64,000 nt of DNA from Blautia caecimuris (GTDB lineage: Bacteria; Bacillota; Clostridia; Lachnospirales; Lachnospiraceae): positions 186,001 through 250,000 of the forward strand of contig NZ_JANJZT010000002.1 of assembly GCF_024622975.1 (NCBI RefSeq), in the 5' to 3' direction. This document shows positions 17,202 through 24,995 of this stretch, piece after piece. The translations under genes were made by a program, and so were the position numbers. The notes below the pieces were generated by a model. The model saw only the letters and a program-made list of their open reading frames with translations. It was not told the origin of the DNA and searched no databases. Position 1 is the first letter of the stretch. Every line of letters starts with the position of its first letter.

Positions 17202-19550
17202 TTATTCAGACAGATACAGATTTACCTGCTGGATCGCCCCTTTTGCCGCCTCCTCAAGGCTGATCTCGCCTTCCAGATATCTGCTGCCGTTTGAAGCAAC
17301 TGCCTCCAGTATGATTTCATTCTGTTCTGACGGCTGAGTCAGAGTTTTTCCAAGCTCCTGAACGCGCTTTGTGGTTTCTTCATCTGCTCTTACAATATCA
17401 AACTCTATATATTCGCCTGTTTCTACATTTCCAGATCCAAGAGTTCCCAGATTTCCGTTTTCATCTCCCACTGCCCAGTACTCCTCACTGTCATAAACCG
17501 CTTCATTTACCGGGAAGCCTTCACTTGCGCCTGTTTCCTGACCTTCTTTACTGAACAGAAACTCTACCAGCTTTTCTGCTGCCTCAGGTTCTGCTGCTTT
17601 AGCGCTGATTCCCACTGTCTGTTCCGGGATAAAGCAGTTCTGTGCCTGTCCGTTCCAGAGACTGTGTGTCAGATTCGTTTCTTCCTGTTCTGCACTGTAC
17701 AGAAAGGCAAGCCCGTCCGGAGACAGCAGCCTTCCGACTGAAAGCTTGTAATATCCTCCCAGTACGCTGATTGCAGAGGCTGATATATCAGACATCATAT
17801 TTCTTTCTCCAATAGAATATACGGCAAAGCCCTGAGCCTTCAGCGCGTCAATTCCGGTCTTTCCGGTCTGATAGATACGGTTTGCCTGCTCCAGATATTC
17901 TGTCACAGCAGCTTCATCCAGGGTTCCGTCCTCCTTCAGCCATGCAGGAGCATTCACATCTGCAAACTGTCTGATAAACGTATCTGCCCCTCCCACAAGA
18001 AGAGACATCGGCATATGCATTTCAGAATATTCACTCTGATATTTTTCCAGAGTATCTGCCATGGATGCAAGGTCTGTAACAGCAGTTACATCCTCTCCCT
18101 GTCCCTGAAGCATGGGAATTCCAAATCTCACCGGCATGACATACTGGCTTCCGTCCTCCTGCACATAGCTCTCACGGATGTTGTCAAGAATACCGTCCTC
18201 TTCCTCAATTTTATCAAGAATACCGCTGATGTCCTTCAGCATGCCTTTTTCCACATAGGTGTCTGAAGGAATGCCATCCATTACAAGAACATCCGGACCA
18301 TTTCCTGCCATGATCTCTGTGTTCAGATTTTTCAGGGCGTCTGTACTGGTCACGGCTTCTTCGTCCGTAATGCCGATCTCCAGATTCAGATAAATATCCG
18401 GATACTTTTTCTGGAACAGGGCTGCTACCTGTCGGATATAAGTGTTATCTGTAAGAGAATAGACCGTCAGCTCTGTATCCGGTGTTGCAGGGGTATCCGG
18501 TGAATATGCATATTTCAGAATCTTTCCTGTCCTTCCCATATCTTCAGAGCTGTCCTGAACCGCCAGATAAAAGTTCCCGTCTTTATCCCTTACCATGGAG
18601 ACCAGAGAAATGTCCGGTGAGGATATCCGGTTGAGATTTCCGTCAATCACCTGTTCTACCACACTGCCGCCAAAGGAATACCGGTACATGCCTTTATCAT
18701 CTGTATAAAAAATACTGTCCTCCTCGTCCCCTTCTGTAAACACCATAGGAAAAGAGCTTGTACTTGTCAGCTGAAGGTTTGTCTCATCAGAAGTAATCTG
18801 TTCTGTAAGAGCCGTCTCATCCTCAAGGGGTTCCCCTGTTTCCAGATTATAATAGTGAAGAGTGGTATCTGTCACGGCGATCAGATGCTTTCCAAGTACT
18901 GCAAAGCAGCTGACCGTTCCTCCTTCCTCATATTTACGGACAATGCTTCCGTCATCCAGACTGATTTCCACAAGCGCTGTGCCAAAATCATTAATAATGA
19001 CCGTATTATTATGTGTGAATCTTGCATCTGCAACATATCCGCTGGAAAGCTCTTTGCCGATATCCATTTTCTGATTGGTTCCGTCAGGAGAAATGTAGTA
19101 ATAAGACATTTCTTCCACGTTTTCGGAAAAAGGATAAATGGTAAGAAAAATGCCTCCGTTCGCTCCCAGCTTCGGATAGGAAACCGTATATTTTTCCGGA
19201 TCGATCCCCAGAAGCTCTGCAAGGTTCTTTGTCTCCCCCCAGGTTTTTCCTCCATCGGAAGAATCTGTATAAAAGGCTCCTTCCCCACTTCTGATATAGC
19301 AGACCCGAAGGCTTCCGTCCTCAAGCATTGTCATATCTGCAATATCTCCGCATCCCTCCGGAAGAGTCACATCCTCTTCCAGATATCTGCCCATTGCCAT
19401 CTCCTTTTTTTCTTTATCCTGTTCACCGGACTTTCCGGAATCCGCGGCTTTTTCCTTTTGTTCTGAGCCGCAACCTGCAAGTGCCGGCACAACCGCCAGA
19501 GCAAAAGCCGCTGTCAGCGCTGTTCCCTTTTTCCATATCTGATGTCGCAT
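17202..19550 (-). CDS. Large lipoprotein solute-binding protein with N-terminal propeller-like region (SBP1)
   Basis: A 782-residue lipoprotein. The signal peptide ends in lipobox LAGC (Cys27), followed by a charged linker. Residues ~55-350 show repeated beta-rich units with an Asp-box, SSDGGKTW (97-104), as in sialidase/BNR propellers. From about residue 360 the protein is an extracellular solute-binding domain (QVAALFQKKYPDIYLNLEIG, GNGPDVLVMDGIPSD, then AKAAEPEAAEKLVEFLFSKE). Ordinary sugar-binding proteins have 400-450 residues, so the front half is an addition. A paralogue lies upstream (19785). The likely partners are the MalF/MalG permeases; the ligand is unknown. A leader of ~190 nt with a hairpin precedes the AGGAGG site. 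Confidence 0.85.
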   Translation of the reverse strand: MRHQIWKKGTALTAAFALAVVPALAGCGSEQKEKAADSGKSGEQDKEKKEMAMGRYLEEDVTLPEGCGDIADMTMLEDGSLRVCYIRSGEGAFYTDSSDGGKTWGETKNLAELLGIDPEKYTVSYPKLGANGGIFLTIYPFSENVEEMSYYYISPDGTNQKMDIGKELSSGYVADARFTHNNTVIINDFGTALVEISLDDGSIVRKYEEGGTVSCFAVLGKHLIAVTDTTLHYYNLETGEPLEDETALTEQITSDETNLQLTSTSSFPMVFTEGDEEDSIFYTDDKGMYRYSFGGSVVEQVIDGNLNRISSPDISLVSMVRDKDGNFYLAVQDSSEDMGRTGKILKYAYSPDTPATPDTELTVYSLTDNTYIRQVAALFQKKYPDIYLNLEIGITDEEAVTSTDALKNLNTEIMAGNGPDVLVMDGIPSDTYVEKGMLKDISGILDKIEEEDGILDNIRESYVQEDGSQYVMPVRFGIPMLQGQGEDVTAVTDLASMADTLEKYQSEYSEMHMPMSLLVGGADTFIRQFADVNAPAWLKEDGTLDEAAVTEYLEQANRIYQTGKTGIDALKAQGFAVYSIGERNMMSDISASAISVLGGYYKLSVGRLLSPDGLAFLYSAEQEETNLTHSLWNGQAQNCFIPEQTVGISAKAAEPEAAEKLVEFLFSKEGQETGASEGFPVNEAVYDSEEYWAVGDENGNLGTLGSGNVETGEYIEFDIVRADEETTKRVQELGKTLTQPSEQNEIILEAVASNGSRYLEGEISLEEAAKGAIQQVNLYLSE

Positions 19551-19577
19551 TTTATGTCCTCCTGTTTATTATTTGTG

Positions 19578-19612
19578 ACTGTTCACTCCGTTTCCGGTAA
19601 TCTGTGAACAGT
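19578..19612 (-). other. Leader hairpin before SBP1
   Basis: ACTGTTCAC and GTGAACAGT form a perfect 9-bp stem with a 17-nt loop, ending 28 nt before the SBP1 start. Read on the plus strand it is followed by TCTTTTTATTTT, so it could also stop antisense transcription. Stabilisation or processing of the SBP1 mRNA is another option. Confidence 0.5.
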
Positions 19613-19747
19613 TCTTTTTATTTTGCCGCGGCCACAAAACTCAATATCCGCAGTACCCTGCTTTATTAAGCGACCCGGCATATCCTTTCACGAAATTCAT
19701 CTCAGACTTTCATCCTTATGACTCATTCCGTTCTCTTATGATTTCAC

Positions 19748-19780
19748 ATCATATCAGCCTTATCTTAAAACAACCTCTAA
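19748..19780 (-). promoter_or_regulatory. Regulator box plus -10 before SBP1
   Basis: Minus strand: TTAGAGGTTGTTTTAAG (19780-19764), 10 nt, then TATGAT (19753-19748). It starts 5 bp past the SBP2 stop, so SBP1 has its own transcript in addition to any read-through. Confidence 0.68.
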
Positions 19781-19784
19781 GGAT

Positions 19785-22076
19785 TTATTCTGCCAGGTAA
19801 AGCTTTACCTGAGACACGGCCTGCTCTACCGCTTTATCCAGATCTGTTCCCCCGTACAGATAACGTTTTCCGGCTTCCAGAACAGAATCCTGGATGATCC
19901 GGCTTCCTCCTGAGGGCATCGTAAGGGTCTTTCCTAACTTCTGTATTTCCTTTATCTGATCGTCTGCCGAATGAACTACTGTTATCATATCATGACTCTC
20001 GCCATTATAAGCCGAACTGAATCCGTATTCTATATTTCCTTCCTGTCCAAGCTCCCAGTATTCTTCACTGTCATAAACAGATTTTCTTACAGGAAATCCG
20101 GCTTCTTTGTTATTTTTCTGCTGCTCCTCGCTGAACAGAAAACTGACAAATAATTCTGCTGCCTCCTTTTCCCTTGCTTTCACACTGATCCCCATAATCA
20201 TCTCCGGAGAAAAACAGTTTTCAGCCTGACCGTTTAACAGCCTGTGACTGATATCCGAATTCTGCTTTTCGATGGTAGTTAATAAGAACAGTTCTTCCAG
20301 AGAAAACAGATAGCCATAGGAGAAAAGCGCCTGCCCGTCTGCACAAGGCACCAGATATGAATTGAGGGAAGACTCCTCTCTTCGATTTTTGTCATAAATT
20401 CTTTCCATTTTTTCCGCATACTCATAGGTACTGTCCAAAGATGCGTTGCCTGCCTTCTGTCCTGCCTGATAAATCCTGTTTACCTGTTGAAAAAAATCTT
20501 TTACTTTTTCCGCATCCAGGGTTCTGTCTTTTTTCATCCATTCTGAGGCAGAAATCTCGCCAAAGAAGCGAAGCATTACTCCCGGCCATCTGGTCTGATA
20601 GGCCGGAAAAAAGGAATCTGAATATTGATTTTCGTACTTTTCCGTCATATCTGCAATTTTTTCAAGATTCACTGCATTGTCAATCTCTCCGGAACCCCCT
20701 GCCAAAATAGGAATGCCGAATCTCACAGGCATACAGTAAATACTTCCGTCCTCTTCCTCATAGGCCTTCTGAATATTCTCCAGGATCCCTGCTTTTTCCA
20801 TTATTCCGCTGATATCCTCAAGCATTCCCCTCTCAATATAATTTTCTGCATCCAGATTGTCCATAAGCAACACGTCCGGCCCCTCTCCTGACATGATCTC
20901 TGTATTCAGGTTTTTCATGGCATCTGTGGCAGTAACCCCATCCTCTCCCGTCATTCCCTCCTGAACCGTTACACTGATATCCGGATATTCTTTCTGGAAC
21001 AAGGAAATCATCTGCTCCATATGAGTGTCTCTTTTCAGCATATAAATATCAAGCTCTGTGCCAGGAACCGCTTCCTGTTCTTTATCATACCCGTACTTTA
21101 AAAGCATTCCTGTGGGATTATCTGAGTAGCGGTCTGAAACTGCCAGGTAAATGTTTCCATCTGCATCTGTTTCCACGTCCATCAGCTCTGTTTTTGAAGA
21201 AATCCCGGTCAGATAGCCTTCGCTTAAAAGCTGTTCCACAACAGAACCGCCCAAATTATATACGTAAATCCCTTTTTTGCTTACATAGAGAATGCCTTGC
21301 TCTCCCATTCCTGTAAATACTCTGGATGAAACAACTTCCTCTGTATTTTCCCCACTTTCCATCTGGAGATGTTCTGTAAACACTGTTTCCTCCGGAAGGG
21401 GATCTCCTGTTTTTGCATTATAATAATGTATCGTGTCATCTGCAAAAACAAGAAGCTGATTTCCTGCAATTCCAAAATCTGTAACATAGCCTCCACTTTC
21501 ATAGGTTCGGATCAGTCTGCCGTCCTCCCTGCTAATCTCACATAAAAACTTATCTCCCATCAGCAGAATATTTCCCGAAGGACTGAACTGACTTTTATAC
21601 ACATATCCCTGTCCTTCCGGCATCTGGGTAAGATCAAACTCTTTTTTGGTTCCTTCCGCTGAAAGGTAAACTGCCAGAAAAGTATTCTCTCCTTCCAGAC
21701 AATTCCAGCTGCTGAAAATTCCTCCGTCTTTGGAAAGATTCACCTTCATCGGCTCTGCTTTTTCACTTTTTCCAAATTCCTCCCACAGATCCCGGGGCGT
21801 CTCCCAGCTTTTTCCCTGATCCTTTGAATCTGCTGTTTTCAGCTTTGCCTCACTGTCCCGGTAAGCAATACGCATAGTTCCGTCTTCCAGAAAACAGATA
21901 TCAATCACTGCCTTACAGTTCTCTTCAGGAAGGGAAAGCTTCTGCTCCGCATACCGTCCTTTCACTGTTTCTTTCTCTTCTGCCAGAACAATCTCACTTC
22001 CCATACTTCCGGCAATCCCTCCTGCTGACAGCATAATAGCCATCATATATACGATTCTTTTTCTCCAGTATTTCAT
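19785..22076 (-). CDS. Secreted solute-binding protein paralogue (SBP2)
   Basis: A 763-residue paralogue of SBP1 with the same order: signal peptide, beta-rich region with an Asp-box (SKDQGKSW, 84-91), and a C-terminal solute-binding domain (QMISLFQKEYPDISVTVQEG, SGEGPDVLLMDNLDAENYIE, REKEAAELFVSFLFSEEQQK). Shared stretches such as TDAMKNLNTEIM and YDSEEYWELG (WAVG in SBP1) show duplication. Unlike SBP1 there is no lipobox Cys; the signal ends near IVLAEE, so it is probably released or differently held. The start follows GGGAGGG. The TTAGAGGTTG half of the shared box lies 46 bp upstream. Confidence 0.83.
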   Translation of the reverse strand: MKYWRKRIVYMMAIMLSAGGIAGSMGSEIVLAEEKETVKGRYAEQKLSLPEENCKAVIDICFLEDGTMRIAYRDSEAKLKTADSKDQGKSWETPRDLWEEFGKSEKAEPMKVNLSKDGGIFSSWNCLEGENTFLAVYLSAEGTKKEFDLTQMPEGQGYVYKSQFSPSGNILLMGDKFLCEISREDGRLIRTYESGGYVTDFGIAGNQLLVFADDTIHYYNAKTGDPLPEETVFTEHLQMESGENTEEVVSSRVFTGMGEQGILYVSKKGIYVYNLGGSVVEQLLSEGYLTGISSKTELMDVETDADGNIYLAVSDRYSDNPTGMLLKYGYDKEQEAVPGTELDIYMLKRDTHMEQMISLFQKEYPDISVTVQEGMTGEDGVTATDAMKNLNTEIMSGEGPDVLLMDNLDAENYIERGMLEDISGIMEKAGILENIQKAYEEEDGSIYCMPVRFGIPILAGGSGEIDNAVNLEKIADMTEKYENQYSDSFFPAYQTRWPGVMLRFFGEISASEWMKKDRTLDAEKVKDFFQQVNRIYQAGQKAGNASLDSTYEYAEKMERIYDKNRREESSLNSYLVPCADGQALFSYGYLFSLEELFLLTTIEKQNSDISHRLLNGQAENCFSPEMIMGISVKAREKEAAELFVSFLFSEEQQKNNKEAGFPVRKSVYDSEEYWELGQEGNIEYGFSSAYNGESHDMITVVHSADDQIKEIQKLGKTLTMPSGGSRIIQDSVLEAGKRYLYGGTDLDKAVEQAVSQVKLYLAE

Positions 22077-22121
22077 TTCTCACCCTCCCATATAATTTCA
22101 TTTTTCCTTATTTTAATATGG

Positions 22122-22131
22122 CAACCTCTAA
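22122..22131 (-). promoter_or_regulatory. Partial regulator box before SBP2
   Basis: Minus-strand TTAGAGGTTG is identical to the first 10 nt of the SBP1 box. The second half (TATTAAA, then ATAAGG as in SBP1) is displaced by a 3-nt insertion, so the site may be weaker or differently used. Confidence 0.45.
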
Positions 22132-22165
22132 ACACTCTCTATTTTCAGATCAGGCTTTAATAACT

Positions 22166-22198
22166 TTAGAGATTATTTTAAGGATTGGGTGCAATAAT
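22166..22198 (+). promoter_or_regulatory. Regulator box plus -10 before the histidine kinase gene
   Basis: TTAGAGATTATTTTAAG (22166-22182), 10 nt, then AATAAT (22193-22198). Same layout as the SBP1 and malF sites, on the opposite strand. The 125-nt leader that follows contains TCGCAGG / CCTGCGA (22210-22216 and 22275-22281). An extended -10 TGCTATGAT at 22226-22233 is an alternative start. Confidence 0.62.
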
Positions 22199-22329
22199 CT
22201 CTGTATCTCTCGCAGGCATTTTTGTGCTATGATAGATGTAAGACCAGCTGTATTTTTCCTGTTTTCTTCTATATCCTGCGAAAAATATTTCTATGATGTC
22301 CATAAAATCACATTATTAAGGAGGCTGTC

Positions 22330-23607
22330 ATGTTCCGGAAACTTCACATCCATATGACACTGTTTTCTACCTTTATTACAGGAACCATTCTTGTTCTTCT
22401 GGCTTCTGCCTGCCTTATCATTACAGAAAGCAACATTCGCCAGAAGCATTATACAGTATTTACCAACAATGCCTATTCCTGTGTTTCTCATCTGGAAAGT
22501 CAGAACGTCCTGTCTCACCGATGGATCCAGCAGGCAGAAAGCAATTACGGCATAGATATGCAGATCTATGACGGAAATACCCCGCTGTTTTTTGAGCAGC
22601 TCCACGGCCAGGACAACATGCGGAAGATCTTTGATCTGGCAAAAAAAGAGTCTGCAGAAAATCACGGACTGAATCTTGACAGTGGCCAGACCTCTCAGAC
22701 TCTGTCAAAGATAGTCATGTTTCAGCTTCCGGGGTATTATGCCTGCACAGCCAGGATTCCCAAAAACGGCGGCGTCCTGAATACCGTTCTTCTTTACTCT
22801 CTGGATGCACAGTCCGGGCAGATCAAAACTATAAGGATTGCTTTTCTTGTGGCAGTCATTGCCGCGGTTTCCGCGCTGGCTGTATTTTCCTGGTTCTTTA
22901 CCCGAAAAATGATCCGCCCTCTGGAAAAAAGCAGAAAGGAGCAGAATGCCTTTATTGCCGCAGCTTCCCATGAGCTCCGCTCTCCGCTTACTGTGATCCA
23001 GACAAGCCTGTCTGCAGTTTCCTATGCGGATCCGGAACAGACAGAGCACTTTATTTCCATCAGCCTTGATGAATGTAAACGAATGTCCCGGCTGATCCAG
23101 GACATGCTGTCCCTTTCCAGATCAGATAACCACACCTGGGTTCTGGACTGTACCTCCTGCGAAATAGATACTCTTCTGCTGGATGTATACGAAAAATATG
23201 AACAGACTGCCCGGCATAAAAAAAAGCAGCTTCTCATTGAGCTGCCTGAAGACTCTCTCCCTGTCTGTTTCTGTGACAGCCTGAAAATTTCTCAGGCTCT
23301 GGCAATCCTTATCGACAATGCTCTTGCCTATGTACCGGAAGGAGGCATGATCCGGCTTTCTGCCAGACAGGAAGCGGCTTCCGTTTCTCTGTTTGTTGCT
23401 GATAATGGCCCCGGTATTCCTGATTCGGAAAAAGAAGCCGTATTCCAGAGATTCTACCGTTCTGACACCTCAAGAAACGATAAGCAGCATTTTGGCCTTG
23501 GACTTTGCATTGCAAAAGAAATTGCGCTTCTTCATCATGGAACCCTCAGTGTTTCCGACACTCCCGGCGGAGGCGCCACCTTTCAGCTGAAGCTTCCTGT
23601 GCATTAA
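22330..23607 (+). CDS. Sensor histidine kinase
   Basis: A 425-residue membrane sensor kinase. Two segments (about 9-31 and 168-190) flank a ~135-residue extracellular domain without a family I recognise. A short linker leads to the H-box ASHELRSPLTVIQ with His214. The ATPase domain has an N-box (LAILIDNALAYVPEGG), G1 VADNGPGIPDSE, an F-box (FQRFYRSD) and G2 FGLGLCIAKEI. AAGGAGG precedes the ATG. It probably phosphorylates the regulator at 16296, 5.3 kb away. The shared box in its own promoter suggests positive autoregulation. The outside domain could read occupancy of the neighbouring binding proteins (inference). Confidence 0.92.
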   Translation: MFRKLHIHMTLFSTFITGTILVLLASACLIITESNIRQKHYTVFTNNAYSCVSHLESQNVLSHRWIQQAESNYGIDMQIYDGNTPLFFEQLHGQDNMRKIFDLAKKESAENHGLNLDSGQTSQTLSKIVMFQLPGYYACTARIPKNGGVLNTVLLYSLDAQSGQIKTIRIAFLVAVIAAVSALAVFSWFFTRKMIRPLEKSRKEQNAFIAAASHELRSPLTVIQTSLSAVSYADPEQTEHFISISLDECKRMSRLIQDMLSLSRSDNHTWVLDCTSCEIDTLLLDVYEKYEQTARHKKKQLLIELPEDSLPVCFCDSLKISQALAILIDNALAYVPEGGMIRLSARQEAASVSLFVADNGPGIPDSEKEAVFQRFYRSDTSRNDKQHFGLGLCIAKEIALLHHGTLSVSDTPGGGATFQLKLPVH

Positions 23608-23671
23608 AACTGTCTATGGGCAAAATCTCTTTATGGATTGAAACTCTTTATGAACGAAAGCTTTATATAAA

Positions 23672-23722
23672 AAAACTGCTTTTCCCTTTTCCGGAAATCC
23701 GGCTTCAGAGAAAAGCAGTTTT
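23672..23722. terminator. Bidirectional terminator between kinase and MacB-type operon
   Basis: A 13-bp perfect stem AAAACTGCTTTTC / GAAAAGCAGTTTT with T-runs on both sides, between convergent genes. Confidence 0.88.
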
Positions 23723-23730
23723 CTTTTTAT

Positions 23731-24981
23731 TTATTCACTTCTCAATGCGTCAATAGGATTCAGGTTCGCAGCCTTTACCGAAGGCAGGAGCCCAAAGATC
23801 ACTCCGATCAGAGTAGAAAACAGTACGGATCCTATGATTGCCGGTATACTGATGGCCGTAGGCGCCCCGGAGATCTCCGATACCACCTTGGACAAAACAA
23901 TTCCCAGAATCACTCCGATCACACCTCCAATGCTGGTCAGCATGGAAGCCTCTGTAAGAAACTGATAAAGAATAACTTTTTTTCTTGCCCCGATCGCCTT
24001 TTTCAGACCGATCTCACTGGTTCTCTCAGTAACAGAAACCAGCATAATATTCATAACACCGATTCCTCCTACCAGAAGGGAAATACTTGCGATCCACAGA
24101 AGCTGCTGGTTTGTGCTTTCACTGAGCTGCTGCATATCCTTGACTTTTTCCATTACATCATCAGCTTTGTATTTAAACTTGGAATCTTCTTCGATTCCCT
24201 GATTTAAAATCTTAGCCGCATCGTTTCCCGCTGAACTCATATTATCTGTAGAGTCTGCTTTGATCACAACGTTTTCCGGCTCGTCAAACTGAAATGCAAT
24301 GGGCCAGCATTTACTTGGAATCATCACTGTTCCGACAACCGTCTGATAATAGGAATAATATTCGTCAAGACTTGAAATGTTGGGCTGATAGCTGTCCCCC
24401 TGCTGAACGATTCCCACAACCGTAAAAGGGTCGTCTCCGACTTCAATGGTTTTTCCCAGAGGATCCTCTCCGGAAAAAAGATTCTCTGCCGCATTGCTGT
24501 CAATCAGAGCTACCTTGTTCAGATTGTCGTAATCCTTCTGAATAAATCCTCTTCCGGATCGTACCATATATCCGCAGGTATCCAGGTAATTTTCATCAAT
24601 TCCGTATACCGTACCTCCCTGCAGAGCAGTATTCTGATAATATATACTGCTGTAAGTGCTTGTATGGAAAAATGTAGCGTTCTCAACGTGCTCCATATCC
24701 ATAACTTCTTCCTTCTGTTCTTTCGTAAGAAGAGGAGGTTTACCGCCGTCCGTCATTCCAAACATGGGATCATAACCGCTGTCACCGGAATAAAGGCTGA
24801 TCGTCACTGTATTATTTCCTGAACCGATCAGATCTTCTTTAATCTGTTCACTTGTTCCCTTGATCGTAGATACAATAGCAATAATAGAAGCAATTCCAAT
24901 AATGATACCCAGCATGGTCAGAAAGGAACGCATTTTATGGGACCAGATTCCCTGAATGGATATCCTCATATTTTCAAGCAT
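23731..24981 (-). CDS. MacB-type ABC transporter permease
   Basis: A 416-residue permease of the MacB/FtsX family, exporting peptides, macrolides or envelope substrates with a HlyD adaptor. It has an N-terminal helix (FLTMLGIIIGIASIIAIVST), a ~230-residue extracytoplasmic core, and three C-terminal helices including GIGVMNIMLVSVTERTSEIG and the closing NPIDALRSE motif. It is the last of four genes; the ATPase is encoded separately at 26960. Substrate unknown. Confidence 0.93.
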   Translation of the reverse strand: MLENMRISIQGIWSHKMRSFLTMLGIIIGIASIIAIVSTIKGTSEQIKEDLIGSGNNTVTISLYSGDSGYDPMFGMTDGGKPPLLTKEQKEEVMDMEHVENATFFHTSTYSSIYYQNTALQGGTVYGIDENYLDTCGYMVRSGRGFIQKDYDNLNKVALIDSNAAENLFSGEDPLGKTIEVGDDPFTVVGIVQQGDSYQPNISSLDEYYSYYQTVVGTVMIPSKCWPIAFQFDEPENVVIKADSTDNMSSAGNDAAKILNQGIEEDSKFKYKADDVMEKVKDMQQLSESTNQQLLWIASISLLVGGIGVMNIMLVSVTERTSEIGLKKAIGARKKVILYQFLTEASMLTSIGGVIGVILGIVLSKVVSEISGAPTAISIPAIIGSVLFSTLIGVIFGLLPSVKAANLNPIDALRSE

Positions 24982-24995
24982 AAAATTCCACCTTT

